Positions 25,126-33,554 are shown, counted from the first letter of the stretch. The stretch is DNA of 64,000 nt from an uncultured Clostridia bacterium (GCA_937890525.1 CALADI010000003.1:1-64000); one strand, 5' to 3'. A program made the numbers and translations. Notes: generated by a model from the letters alone, not told the origin.

Positions 25126-25706
25126 TCCATATACTGTATCTGGCGTCGGGGAACGCCAGAAGATTTCACGGAAATAAGCTGCTGACCATGGTTGACGGGA
25201 AACCCCTTTTCTTGCACGGACTGAAACTGCTGGATGGTATCTGCCGGGAGCGGGGGGACTGCACCCTTACAGTGGTCTCACAGCATCCGCAGATCCGGCA
25301 GTATGCCCGGCAGATGGGAATCCGGGAGGTGGATTCCCCGGGCAGCCCATTGGGGCTGTCCCACACCATTGCGGCGGGGATCCGCAGCATTCCGGGGCTG
25401 AAAGCGGAGGATTTTCTGGTGTTCTGCGTGGCGGATCAGCCGAATTTAACGAAAGCGTCCTTGTACGGTCTTTTGGATCAAGCGATCCCCGGCACATCGG
25501 CGGCGAGGCTCTGCTGGCAGGATCGGCCGGGTAATCCGGTGCTGTTTGCCGGGCGGCTTGCCGGGGAATTGCTGGATCTGACGGGAGATCAGGGCGGCGG
25601 AAGCGTTGCGGCACGCCATGGCTGTAAATGGGTGCAGGTGTCGGATCCCCGGGAACTGGCAGATGTGGATACGCCGGAGGATCTGTTGGAAGGGTGGAGT
25701 GAATGA
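25122..25706 (+). CDS. MobA-like nucleotidyltransferase, molybdenum cofactor modification
   Basis: This 194-residue protein has the MobA/MocA fold: nucleotide-binding LASGNARRFHGNKLLTMVDG near 6-25, FCVADQPNL with the metal Asp, and PGNPVLF. Family members attach CMP or GMP to molybdopterin; the MocA branch makes the cytosine dinucleotide used by Mo hydroxylases. The GXXS/G-R loop reads GNARRFHGNK, so Arg stands where some homologs have Met. The start is GTG 25122, overlapping the Mo-subunit stop by 4 nt. Context strongly supports cofactor maturation for the enzyme encoded just upstream. Confidence 0.82.
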   Translation: MIHILYLASGNARRFHGNKLLTMVDGKPLFLHGLKLLDGICRERGDCTLTVVSQHPQIRQYARQMGIREVDSPGSPLGLSHTIAAGIRSIPGLKAEDFLVFCVADQPNLTKASLYGLLDQAIPGTSAARLCWQDRPGNPVLFAGRLAGELLDLTGDQGGGSVAARHGCKWVQVSDPRELADVDTPEDLLEGWSE

Positions 25707-26215
25707 CCAAGAACATCTTTATCACCGGCGCCCGTGGTGCGGGAAAATCTACCCTAGCCCGGTGGCTTCTGGGAAAAATGGGACTGCCCTATGCGGGGTT
25801 CCAAACGGTAGTCATCGATAGGACACATGCAGGCCCGGTGTATGCCATGGAGGAACTGCTGACGGGAGAATCCGTCCCCATATCCCGACCCACCCCGGAG
25901 GGGATCCGGGGCATCGGTGCAGCCTTTGATTCATTTGGGGTACAGGTGATCCGCCGTGGACTGAGCAGCAGCGCCCCGGTACTGCTTCTGGATGAGATCG
26001 GCAGATTTGAACGACACAGCAGAACCTTTCTCGATGCGGTGACGGATGCACTGGATGGGGAGAAAATGGTGGTGGCGGTTCTGAAAAAAGAGGAACTGCC
26101 CCATATTTGCGCCATCCGGGAAAGGCAGGACGGACTTCTGGTGGATCTGGATATCCACAGCCGGGAGCAGGCAAGAGAGATTTTGAATATGGAGATATGT
26201 GGGAGGTTCAAGTGA
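25703..26215 (+). CDS. THEP1-family NTPase in molybdenum operon
   Basis: This 170-residue P-loop protein has Walker A GARGAGKST (9-17) and Walker B VLLLDEIGRFE, the pattern of nucleoside-triphosphatase THEP1 (NTPase_1). It overlaps the MobA-like gene by 4 nt and the binding-protein gene by 4 nt, so it belongs to the operon. THEP1-like proteins occur beside molybdenum-cofactor genes in some anaerobes, but their job there is not settled. A kinase or chaperone role in cofactor or metal handling is inferred from position only. Confidence 0.75.
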   Translation: MTKNIFITGARGAGKSTLARWLLGKMGLPYAGFQTVVIDRTHAGPVYAMEELLTGESVPISRPTPEGIRGIGAAFDSFGVQVIRRGLSSSAPVLLLDEIGRFERHSRTFLDAVTDALDGEKMVVAVLKKEELPHICAIRERQDGLLVDLDIHSREQAREILNMEICGRFK

Positions 26216-27279
26216 AAAAGAAGAGAGTTTACAGCATCATGCGGAGGCTGGCAGCGTTTTTTGCGGCAGTCGCCATATTTGTCAGCGTGGCAGGCTGCGG
26301 CGCTGTGCCCAATACACAGACGGACCCCACGGCGGTTCCCACGGAGACGGAGGGACGATCCATCTCTGTGACGGATCAGGCGGGAAGAACGGTCACGCTG
26401 GAGCAGCCGGCGCAGACCTTGGTTAGCTGCTATTACATCACCACCTACGCCACCATGGCGCTGGGCATCAGCGACCGGGTGGTGGGCTTGGAGAAGAAGG
26501 CGGATACCCGCCCCATTTATCACATGGCTGCCCCGGCGCTGCTGGAGAAGGAGCAGGTGGGGACGCTGAAGGACTTCAGCGTAGAAACGGCGGCGGCGCT
26601 GGATCCGGATCTGGTGCTGATGCCCCAAAAGCTGGAGCAGTATGCCGACACGCTGACGGAACTAGGAATTCAGGTGCTTGTGGTGGATCCGGAATCCCAA
26701 GAGGATATGGAGCAAATGCTGCTGCTCATCGGGGAAGCCTGCGGAGCCCTGCCCCGGGCGCAGGAGCTGGTGACATACTACCATCAGCAGCTTGACCGGA
26801 TCAAAGAATTGATGGCTGGGCAGGAAGCCCCGCGCGTCTACATGGCGGGCAATGGCTCTTACCTCACCGCAGCGCCCAATGAAATGTACCAGTCGGATCT
26901 GATCGGCATTGCCGGGGGTCAAAACGCCATGGCATCTCTTTCCGGGGACTATTGGACGGAGGTCTCCTATGAAGCGATCCTTGCGGCGGATCCGCAGGTC
27001 ATGGTCATTCCCGGCGGCGCAAGCTATACTGCTGCCGATGTCCTAGCCGACCCCAACCTGTCCGATGTGCAGGCGGTGCGGGACCAGCGGGTGTACCAGA
27101 TGCCCACGGGCATCGAGGAATGGGATTCGCCCATCCCCTCCGGGATTTTGGGCGCCCTTTGGTTGACCAGCGTACTCCACCCGGAGGTATATCCCTTCGA
27201 TACCTTCTGCCAAGACGCTGCGGACTTCTACCAAACCTTCTACGGCTTCGAGATCGACAAAGGTTTGATCACCCAATGA
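26212..27279 (+). CDS. Metal-type ABC transporter substrate-binding lipoprotein (class III)
   Basis: This 355-residue protein starts at GTG 26212 with GGGAGG 6 nt upstream. It has a lipoprotein signal ending FVSVAGC (Cys near 27), a Thr/Pro-rich linker, and a BtuF/FhuD-like fold: VTDQAGRTVTLEQPAQTLVS opening, ALDPDLVLMPQ, and a late DVLADPNLSDVQAVRDQRVYQMP segment. These bind siderophores, haem, cobalamin or, in MolA, molybdate. Its place between molybdenum-cofactor genes and a FecCD permease suggests molybdate or tungstate, which is inference. Confidence 0.85.
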   Translation: MKKKRVYSIMRRLAAFFAAVAIFVSVAGCGAVPNTQTDPTAVPTETEGRSISVTDQAGRTVTLEQPAQTLVSCYYITTYATMALGISDRVVGLEKKADTRPIYHMAAPALLEKEQVGTLKDFSVETAAALDPDLVLMPQKLEQYADTLTELGIQVLVVDPESQEDMEQMLLLIGEACGALPRAQELVTYYHQQLDRIKELMAGQEAPRVYMAGNGSYLTAAPNEMYQSDLIGIAGGQNAMASLSGDYWTEVSYEAILAADPQVMVIPGGASYTAADVLADPNLSDVQAVRDQRVYQMPTGIEEWDSPIPSGILGALWLTSVLHPEVYPFDTFCQDAADFYQTFYGFEIDKGLITQ

Positions 27280-27305
27280 TCCGAAATGAAAATAGGAGGT
27301 GTGAT

Positions 27306-28310
27306 ATGCGGGACAGACGATGGCTGATCCCGGTGCTGATCTTGGCGGTGCTGGGGACAGCGGCGGTATCCGTCTGCGTGGGCAGTTATCCCATCTCGCT
27401 GGAACAGGTGGTGCAGATCCTCACCGGGCAGATGGGGCAGACCACCTGCCGGCGGGTGTTTTGGACCCTGCGTGTGCCCAGAACCGTGATGGCTCTGGCG
27501 GCAGGCGGAGCGCTGGGGCTTGCCGGAGGTATCTACCAATGCGTGTTCCGCAATCAACTGGCCTCCCCGGATCTGACGGGAGTCGCTTCCGGCGCATCTC
27601 TGGGTGCCGCCTGCGCCATTGTCTTGGGGGCATCGGGAAGTCAGATCATGGGGGCATCCTTTGTTTCGGGACTTATGTGCCTTGGTATGGTGCTGATTTT
27701 GGTGCAGCTGTCCGGCGGTGAGCATACCGGCAGCTATGTGCTCTCGGGCATCGTGGTGTCGTCTGCTGCCAATGCGGGGCTGATGCTGCTGAAATATATG
27801 GCAGACCCGGAGCGGGAGCTGGCGGCCATTGAGTTCTGGACGATGGGCAGCTTGTCTGCCGTCACCTCCCGCAGCCTTCTGCACTCCCTGTGGGCGGTGG
27901 TGATCCCCATGGTGCTGCTTCTGTGCATGGGCAGGCAGACCGTGATCTTGGCCATGGGCAGCGACCATGCCAGAATGCTGGGGCTGCATCCGGGACTGTG
28001 GAGCATGATTTTGCTCTGTCTGAGCACACTGATGGTGGCTGGTGTGGTCAGCGTCACCGGAGTTATTGCCTTTGTGGGTTTGATTGCCCCGCACATCGCA
28101 TACAGACTGTACCGCCGCAGAAGCGGGGGATACTTTGCCGTGTGTATTTTAACGGGATCGGTCATACTTCTGGGTTCGGACATACTGGCAAGGCTGCTCC
28201 TTGGGGGCGGGGAATTGCCCCTGAGCATCCTTACCGTGGCATTTTCCGTCCCGGTGCTGGTGGTCCTTCTGTGGCGCATGAGGGAAGGGGGCGATGGATA
28301 TGGTTTTTGA
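27306..28310 (+). CDS. FecCD-family ABC transporter permease
   Basis: This 334-residue membrane protein starts at ATG 27306 after a near-perfect AGGAGGTG. It has the FecCD pattern: LRVPRTVMALAAGGALGLAGGIYQ near 58-80 (shown in part), FRNQLASPDLTGVASGASLGA, and GVIAFVGLIAPHIAYRLY near the C-terminus. About ten helices are expected. It is a BtuC/FhuB-type importer subunit, also the type found in MolB of Haemophilus. It lies 26 nt after the binding protein and overlaps the ATPase by 17 nt. Confidence 0.92.
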   Translation: MRDRRWLIPVLILAVLGTAAVSVCVGSYPISLEQVVQILTGQMGQTTCRRVFWTLRVPRTVMALAAGGALGLAGGIYQCVFRNQLASPDLTGVASGASLGAACAIVLGASGSQIMGASFVSGLMCLGMVLILVQLSGGEHTGSYVLSGIVVSSAANAGLMLLKYMADPERELAAIEFWTMGSLSAVTSRSLLHSLWAVVIPMVLLLCMGRQTVILAMGSDHARMLGLHPGLWSMILLCLSTLMVAGVVSVTGVIAFVGLIAPHIAYRLYRRRSGGYFAVCILTGSVILLGSDILARLLLGGGELPLSILTVAFSVPVLVVLLWRMREGGDGYGF

Positions 28311-29112
28311 GGTGTCCGGACTTACCGCCGGGTATCGCCATGCGGTGATCTCGGAGCTGTCTTTCGGTGCAGACGCCGGGGAACTGGTGTGTATTCTGGG
28401 GCGCAACGGTCAGGGAAAGACCACGCTTCTGCGGACCATTGCAGGAAGCGCCCGGCGATTTGCCGGGACGGTCTGTGTCAACGGAAGGGACTGCTTTTCC
28501 GTGCCCTTAAAGCGCAGGGCATCCATGATCGCCTTCATGCCCCAGCGTGCGGCCTTTCCACCGGGACTTCGGGTGCGGGATCTGCTGAGCATGGGGCGGT
28601 ACCCCCATAGCGGTTGGATCGACATCCCCCGTCAGCAGGCATGTGAGACCGTCGAACGCTGGGCACGGGAATTGGGGATAGAGCCGCTGCTGGACAGAGA
28701 CGGCCGGGAGCTGAGCGCCGGACAGCAGCAGATGGTGCTGCTATGCAGACTGATGATCCAAGATACCCCGGTGGTGCTGCTGGACGAGCCGGATGGGGCG
28801 CTGGATTGGGACAATACCCATCGGATGTTTCAGATCCTCCGCAGGACGCTGGTACAGGAGAAGAAGGCGGGGGTGGTGATCCTCCACGATCCCCAAATGG
28901 CGCTGCGCTGGTGCGACAGAGTGCTTCTACTGAATGAGGGCAGGATCATAGAGGAACTGACCCCGGCTTCGGATCATGCAGAAAAGATCCAGTCGACGCT
29001 GAACCGGCTCTACCCGGATCTGCGGGTGCATCCCCATCCTTATACCGATGGATTCCTGTGCGATTGGAACGAGGGGATTTCCGTGGACCGGCAGACCAAA
29101 GATGGCGATTAA
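28294..29112 (+). CDS. FecCD-type ABC transporter ATP-binding protein
   Basis: This 272-residue FecE/BtuD-type ATPase has Walker A GRNGQGKTT, Q-loop MPQRAAFPPGLRV, signature LSAGQQQM, Walker B VVLLDEPDGALDW and switch His VILHDPQMA. The usual Thr-Ser of DEPTSALD is replaced by Asp-Gly, a small oddity. The ATG overlaps the permease end by 17 nt, with GAAGGGGG upstream. It is the last clear gene of the Mo-hydroxylase operon. Confidence 0.92.
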   Translation: MDMVFEVSGLTAGYRHAVISELSFGADAGELVCILGRNGQGKTTLLRTIAGSARRFAGTVCVNGRDCFSVPLKRRASMIAFMPQRAAFPPGLRVRDLLSMGRYPHSGWIDIPRQQACETVERWARELGIEPLLDRDGRELSAGQQQMVLLCRLMIQDTPVVLLDEPDGALDWDNTHRMFQILRRTLVQEKKAGVVILHDPQMALRWCDRVLLLNEGRIIEELTPASDHAEKIQSTLNRLYPDLRVHPHPYTDGFLCDWNEGISVDRQTKDGD

Positions 29113-29276
29113 GGGTATACCAATGGGGTAGGCGCAAGCTGGAGGATGACTGCATACGCGAGGAACTGATCCGGGACAACCGGGCGGTTTTGGAAGAATG
29201 CAGGGCACATGGACTTCGCTGCTGGCTTATTGACGGGGCATACTGCCTGCTGGATACAGAAGTAATTCAAGACTGA
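29058..29276 (+). CDS. Possible small protein at end of molybdenum operon
   Basis: An open frame begins at GTG 29058 (or TTG 29064) inside the ATPase gene and runs to 29276, up to 72 residues. Its second half (KLEDDCIREELIRDNRAV, then CRAHGLRCWLID) reads like a helix plus strand with several Cys and ends just before a strong terminator. No ribosome binding site is obvious and no homolog is known, so it may be untranslated tail. Its position before the terminator is the main reason to list it. Confidence 0.3.
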   Translation: MRLERGDFRGPADQRWRLRVYQWGRRKLEDDCIREELIRDNRAVLEECRAHGLRCWLIDGAYCLLDTEVIQD

Positions 29277-29282
29277 ACTGCA

Positions 29283-29328
29283 AAAACACCGCTGAGAATG
29301 CCTGTTGGGGCACACTCAGCGGTGTTTT
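29283..29328 (+). terminator. Terminator after the molybdenum operon
   Basis: A 14-bp perfect stem (AAAACACCGCTGAG, 29283-29296, with 29315-29328) ends in TTTT. The A-run on the left lets it work for the convergent flavoprotein gene too. Confidence 0.85.
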
Positions 29329-29350
29329 GCTATGCTGTTTTAAGGGAGGA

Positions 29351-30721
29351 TCACAGTTCCTTGGCGATGTTCCGTGCCACATGGATGCCGCTGGCAGAGG
29401 CATGGGACAGGGAGTGGGTGATGCCGCTGCCGTCACCGATCATATACAGACCGGGATGCTTGGTTTCCAGATTGTGATCCACGGCCACCTCCATGTTGTA
29501 GAACTTGACTTCCACGCCGTAGAGCAGCGTATCGTCGTTTGCGGTGCCGGGGGCGATCTTATCCAGAGCGTAGATCATCTCGATGATCCCGTCCAGCAGC
29601 CGCTTGGGCAGTACAAGGCTCAGATCGCCGGGGGTGGCATTCAGGGTGGGAGTGGTGAAGGATTCCTCGATCCGGCTGGGGGTGCTGCGCCGTCCTCGGA
29701 TCAGATCACCGAAGCGCTGGACGATAACACCGCCGCCCAGCATATTGCTCAGCCGGGCGATGCTCTCGCCGTAGCCGTTGGAATCCTTGAAGGGCTCGGA
29801 GAAATGCTTTGCCACTAGCAGGGCAAAGTTGGTGTTCTGGGTCTGCTTGGCAGGATCCTCGTAGCTGTGGCCGTTGACGGTGACGATGCCGTTGGTGTTC
29901 TCGTTGACCACGGCGCCCTTGGGGTTCATGCAGAAGGTACGCACTCTGTCCCCATACTTCTGGGTGCGGTAGACGATCTTGCTCTCGTACAGTTCGTCGG
30001 TGAGGTGGGAGAAAATCTCCGCCGGAAGCTCCACCCGGACGCCCAGATCCACCCGGTTGGAGTTGGTCTCGATGTCCAGATCCTTGCAGACATGCTCCAT
30101 CCACTTGCTGCCGCTGCGTCCCACGGAGATGACACACTCTTTGCAGGTGAAGGTGCGGTCATGGCAGATCACCTGATACTGACCGTCGCTTCGGGCGACG
30201 GACTCCACGGGCATATCGAAATAGAAGTGGATCTTGTCCTTGAGATCGGCATACAGATTCTCCAGCACCACATAGTTGATATCGGTGCCCAGATGACGCA
30301 CCGATGCATCCAGCAGGTGCAGGTCGTTCTGCATACACAGCTTCTTGAACTTGGTGCCGGCGGTGGAGTAAAGCTTGGTGCCCTCGCCGCCGTAGCGCAT
30401 ATTGATCTCGTCCACATACTCCATCAGTTCAAGGGCCTTCTTTTTGCCGATGTATTCGTAGAGCGTGCCGCCGAAATCGTTGGTGATGTTGTACTTGCCG
30501 TCAGAGAAGGCACCTGCGCCGCCGAAGCCGCTCATGATGGAGCAGCTTTTGCAGCCAATGCAGCCTTTGATCTTCTCTCCGTCGATGGGACAGCGGCGCT
30601 TGGAAAGCTCGTGCCCCGCTTCGATGACGGCGACCTTCAGATCCGGACGCAGGCGGGAAAGTTCGTAGGCGGAGAAAATACCGCCGGGACCTGCGCCGAT
30701 GATGATAATGTCGTAATTCAT
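29351..30721 (-). CDS. FAD-dependent oxidoreductase of the COG2509 type
   Basis: This 456-residue flavoprotein starts with a dinucleotide-binding fold (DIIIIGAGPGGIFSAYEL) and a following VIEAG acidic strand end. The family hallmark RRCPIDGEKIKGCIGCKSC, then SGFGGAGAFSDGKYN, is clear near 43-75. Near the end GLYMIGDGSGITHSLSHASA matches the second FAD contact. Members are described only as FAD-dependent dehydrogenases; the Cys cluster and substrate are not understood. AGGAGGATC precedes the ATG. It is a single gene on the minus strand. Confidence 0.88.
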   Translation of the reverse strand: MNYDIIIIGAGPGGIFSAYELSRLRPDLKVAVIEAGHELSKRRCPIDGEKIKGCIGCKSCSIMSGFGGAGAFSDGKYNITNDFGGTLYEYIGKKKALELMEYVDEINMRYGGEGTKLYSTAGTKFKKLCMQNDLHLLDASVRHLGTDINYVVLENLYADLKDKIHFYFDMPVESVARSDGQYQVICHDRTFTCKECVISVGRSGSKWMEHVCKDLDIETNSNRVDLGVRVELPAEIFSHLTDELYESKIVYRTQKYGDRVRTFCMNPKGAVVNENTNGIVTVNGHSYEDPAKQTQNTNFALLVAKHFSEPFKDSNGYGESIARLSNMLGGGVIVQRFGDLIRGRRSTPSRIEESFTTPTLNATPGDLSLVLPKRLLDGIIEMIYALDKIAPGTANDDTLLYGVEVKFYNMEVAVDHNLETKHPGLYMIGDGSGITHSLSHASASGIHVARNIAKEL

Positions 30722-30802
30722 AATTGATCCTCCTAAATACTAAACAGAAACTGATCCTGCCTCCGGGAGAGGAAACTCAAGCGGGGCAGCACTGAGGGGT
30801 AG

Positions 30803-31402
30803 TCAGCGGTTGGTGAAGAAAACGGTATGCTTGGCAAATGCGATCAATGAGATCAGAGCGCATCCCATTGCAATAGAATTCTGATCCCGATAAATCAGGA
30901 TCGATGCGGAGACGATGCCGAATAGACCGAATACCGCCATGCTCCGCAGCCGGTGATCCTGGATCTTCAGTATGGTGGAAAACAGGATGTAAAAGACTGC
31001 CAGCAGCGCACCGATATGGTTGACGGGATACAGCGCCAGCATCTCTCCAAAGGCGGTGGAGATGCACTTGCCGCCGTGAAACCCGTTGAAGGGCGCAACA
31101 GCGTGCCCCAGAACCGGCATGGCCATGACCACCGCAAAGAGCGGATTGGTCGGATCCAAATACCGCAGGGCGAGGAAAATCGGGACATAGCCCTTCGCAA
31201 TGTCTAACGCCAGACAGATGATCCCCCACATCCGCCCGCAGTTGAGGAATACATTCATGGCGCCGGGGTTGCGGTCATCGCTGAGGGAGCAGATATCCAC
31301 CTTCAGCACAAGCTGGGGGATGATCTTACAGAACAGAATGCTTCCGGACAGAAACCCCAGCAGGCAGAAGCCAATCCACACAAACACATGGCCTTGATTC
31401 AT
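30803..31402 (-). CDS. plsY: Glycerol-3-phosphate acyltransferase PlsY-like protein
   Basis: PlsY transfers an acyl group from acyl-phosphate to glycerol-3-phosphate to start phospholipid synthesis. This 199-residue membrane protein keeps the three family loops: SDDRNPGAMNVF (usual GSGNPGATN), PVLGHAVAPFNGFHGGK (usual GHxFPxFxxFKGGK) and later helices. The first loop has Asp-Arg in place of Gly-Ser, and FHGGK replaces FKGGK, so it is a divergent member, possibly a second paralog. It overlaps the glycosyltransferase gene by 4 nt (ATGA), which points to a joint lipid role. Confidence 0.8.
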   Translation of the reverse strand: MNQGHVFVWIGFCLLGFLSGSILFCKIIPQLVLKVDICSLSDDRNPGAMNVFLNCGRMWGIICLALDIAKGYVPIFLALRYLDPTNPLFAVVMAMPVLGHAVAPFNGFHGGKCISTAFGEMLALYPVNHIGALLAVFYILFSTILKIQDHRLRSMAVFGLFGIVSASILIYRDQNSIAMGCALISLIAFAKHTVFFTNR

Positions 31403-32508
31403 GCCCGGGCGATCTCCTCAATAATGGTGTCGGCGGCATATCTGGGGATCAGGTCCCGCTGAGCCTGCCGCATCTGCTCCGACCGCTGGGGATCGTAGGC
31501 CAGAAGCGATGCAAACTCTGCCGCTTCCTCATCGCTGCGGGCGAGCATGGCGATGCCATTATCGTTGTAGTAGTTGGCGTTGTAGGTCTCGCATCCGGGG
31601 ATGGCATGGATGTGCACCAGCGGAACATTTGCTACCGCGGCTTCGGTGCTGGACAGTCCGCCGGGCTTGGAAAGCACCACATCTGCTGCGGCCATATAGA
31701 CCGGGACATCCCGGGTGAAGGCGACGGTCTTGATCCGGGGCTCGGAAGCGTATTTCTCGTCCAGCTTTCGCTTGAGGTTTTCGTTCTTCCCGGTGAGCAC
31801 AAAGATCGTCCCGTCATCTTTCAGCCTGCGGGTCATCTCGTGGCACAGCCCCAGCATATTTTCGCAGCCCACACCACCGGTCATGACCAGAAACATCTTC
31901 TGGTCAGCGGGGATGGAGAGCTTCGTTCGAGCTTGTGCTTGATCCATCCGCCGGGAGAAGGCGGGGTCTACGGGAATTCCGGAGAGGAAGATCTTCTCAG
32001 AGGCGATCCCCTTGCGGACCAAAGCATCCCGAGCTTGGGGACAGGGGACGAAATATCCATCCAGATCGCTGTCACCGGTGAAGGGAATGCACACATAATC
32101 GGTGAGCACGCCGTAGCAGGATACCGGAAAAGATTCATCCTTGCCAATGGCGGTCATGACCTCCATCCCGTACAGGTGGGTGCAGATTACGGTATCAAAT
32201 CCGTTTTCCAGAATGAATTTCTTCAGCGGTGCGGCATATTGGGCATTGGCCCAGTACACCGGGGAAGGCAGATTCGATGCGGCGTAAGCATCCCCCAGTT
32301 TATAGATCGCTCCAAATACGGATGGGGTCTTTTTGATCATATTGTTGTACAGCGAGGAAACGGCATGCTGCATTCGCTCGCTCTGGAACGACACGGGATC
32401 TTGGATCAAACAAGGGATCCCCCTAGCCTTGAGGGTGCTTTCCAGCGCACGGGCGGCGCTGTTGTGCCCCTCGCCGGTGCTGCAAGTTAAAATTAGAACC
32501 TTTTTCAT
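31399..32508 (-). CDS. Processive diacylglycerol glucosyltransferase-like GT28 protein (UgtP/MGDG synthase type)
   Basis: About 369 residues. The N-terminus MKKVLILTCSTGEGHNSAA is the MGDG synthase pattern, followed by CTHLYGMEVMTAIG and the GVLTDYVCIPF segment. The C-terminal GT28 domain shows VMTGGVGCENMLGL, the SKPGGLSSTEAAVANVPLV nucleotide-sugar site and an IPGCETYNANYYN segment. It would add sugar to diacylglycerol at the inner membrane face, giving glycolipid or a lipoteichoic-acid anchor. I prefer ATG 32508; ATG 32520 lies too close to its AGGAAGG. It is followed by the PlsY-like gene. Confidence 0.87.
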   Translation of the reverse strand: MKKVLILTCSTGEGHNSAARALESTLKARGIPCLIQDPVSFQSERMQHAVSSLYNNMIKKTPSVFGAIYKLGDAYAASNLPSPVYWANAQYAAPLKKFILENGFDTVICTHLYGMEVMTAIGKDESFPVSCYGVLTDYVCIPFTGDSDLDGYFVPCPQARDALVRKGIASEKIFLSGIPVDPAFSRRMDQAQARTKLSIPADQKMFLVMTGGVGCENMLGLCHEMTRRLKDDGTIFVLTGKNENLKRKLDEKYASEPRIKTVAFTRDVPVYMAAADVVLSKPGGLSSTEAAVANVPLVHIHAIPGCETYNANYYNDNGIAMLARSDEEAAEFASLLAYDPQRSEQMRQAQRDLIPRYAADTIIEEIARA

Positions 32509-32574
32509 AGGATATCCCATCCTTCCTGTGGGGCATCGGGGTCGCGTGCAGGGCAGATCCCGCTTTGTTTAGGT

Positions 32575-32603
32575 ATTATATCACAATCCTGCGGTGAAAG
32601 CAA
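32575..32603 (-). promoter_or_regulatory. Sigma-A promoter of the glycosyltransferase-PlsY operon
   Basis: On the minus strand TTGCTT (32603-32598), 17 nt, TATAAT (32580-32575) lies about 67 nt before the start. Confidence 0.6.
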
Positions 32604-32666
32604 AACAATCCTTCTCTACGGCTGGGTTTTTCTAGAGGAACATGGGCAGCGGCCGGAAATTGCCCA

Positions 32667-32695
32667 TTGTCGAATTGCGAAAATTGGAGTATGAT
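32667..32695 (+). promoter_or_regulatory. Promoter of the COG4905-like membrane protein gene
   Basis: TTGTCG (32667-32672), 17 nt, TATGAT (32690-32695) lies about 45 nt before the apparent coding start. Confidence 0.45.
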
Positions 32696-32752
32696 GCAGT
32701 CAGAAAGAATATCGGCTGATATGGAAAGGGGAATGAAATGTGAGTATTTTTT

Positions 32753-33472
32753 TTGACATTGGCATATCTCTTCTTTGTGGGGTCTGTGTGCGGATGGGTG
32801 CTGGAACTGCTGTACCGCAATCTGGTCAAGCCCCATAAGAAATGGATCAATCCGGGCTTCTGCACCGGACCATATGTGCCGCTGTACGGCTTCGGACTGT
32901 GCGCCCTGTATCTGCTGGCATCGCTGGAGCAGATCTGTCTGATCCGCGACCCTTTTTGGAACCGGTTTGCCATTGTGATGACGATGGCGGTGAGCATGAC
33001 GCTGATCGAATACATTGCAGGTATCATTTGTCTGAAGCTGTTCAAGGTGCGGCTGTGGGATTACTCCAGAATGTGGGGCAATATCCAAGGGATCATCTGC
33101 CCGGTGTTTTCCTTGGCTTGGGCGGTGCTGGGAGCGGTGTATGACCTGCTGATCCATCCCCATATCCTCAATGCGCTGGAGTGGCTGTCCCAGAATCTGG
33201 CGTTTTCCTTCTTCATCGGGATGTTTTTCGGGGTGTTTATCATCGATGTTGCCCATTCAGCGCACATTGTTGTAAAGCTGAAGCAATTTGCTGAGGAAAA
33301 CAAGGTGGTGGTGACCTATGAGGGCATCAAGGCGCACATTCAGGCGGCACGGCTGCAAAGGGCACAGAAATACCACTTCTTCCGCCCGTTCAAGTCGGAG
33401 CATCCCCTGTTTGAACATCTGAAAGATATGTATGCGCCGAGGGAGCGCCAGCACAAGAAAAAGCGCAGATAG
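32753..33472 (+). CDS. Putative ABC transporter permease-like membrane protein (COG4905 type), start affected by poly-T tract
   Basis: This 239-residue protein has at least five membrane helices and the family pattern LAYLFFVGSVCGWVLELLYRN with WINPGFCTGPYVPLYGFG, then a basic C-terminal tail. The family is annotated as a putative ABC permease but has no proven role. As read, the only start in frame is TTG 32753, without a ribosome binding site. Just upstream AAGGGG is 8 nt before a GTG (32740), and GTG-AGT-ATT leads into a run of eight T. With seven T the frame would join as MSIFLTLAYLFF, a normal N-terminus. So there is a frame slip in, or an error in, the T run. Confidence 0.75.
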   Translation: MTLAYLFFVGSVCGWVLELLYRNLVKPHKKWINPGFCTGPYVPLYGFGLCALYLLASLEQICLIRDPFWNRFAIVMTMAVSMTLIEYIAGIICLKLFKVRLWDYSRMWGNIQGIICPVFSLAWAVLGAVYDLLIHPHILNALEWLSQNLAFSFFIGMFFGVFIIDVAHSAHIVVKLKQFAEENKVVVTYEGIKAHIQAARLQRAQKYHFFRPFKSEHPLFEHLKDMYAPRERQHKKKRR

Positions 33473-33487
33473 GAGGGGAATCTCTGT

Positions 33488-33516
33488 TTTACTTTTCCTG
33501 CCGTCCGTGATATAAT
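33488..33516 (+). promoter_or_regulatory. Promoter of malQ
   Basis: TTTACT (33488-33493), 17 nt, TATAAT (33511-33516), 38 nt before the malQ start. Confidence 0.5.
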
Positions 33517-33554
33517 GGGGCAAATGCGGGCAGAGAACTGCCCAAGGAAAAGGA

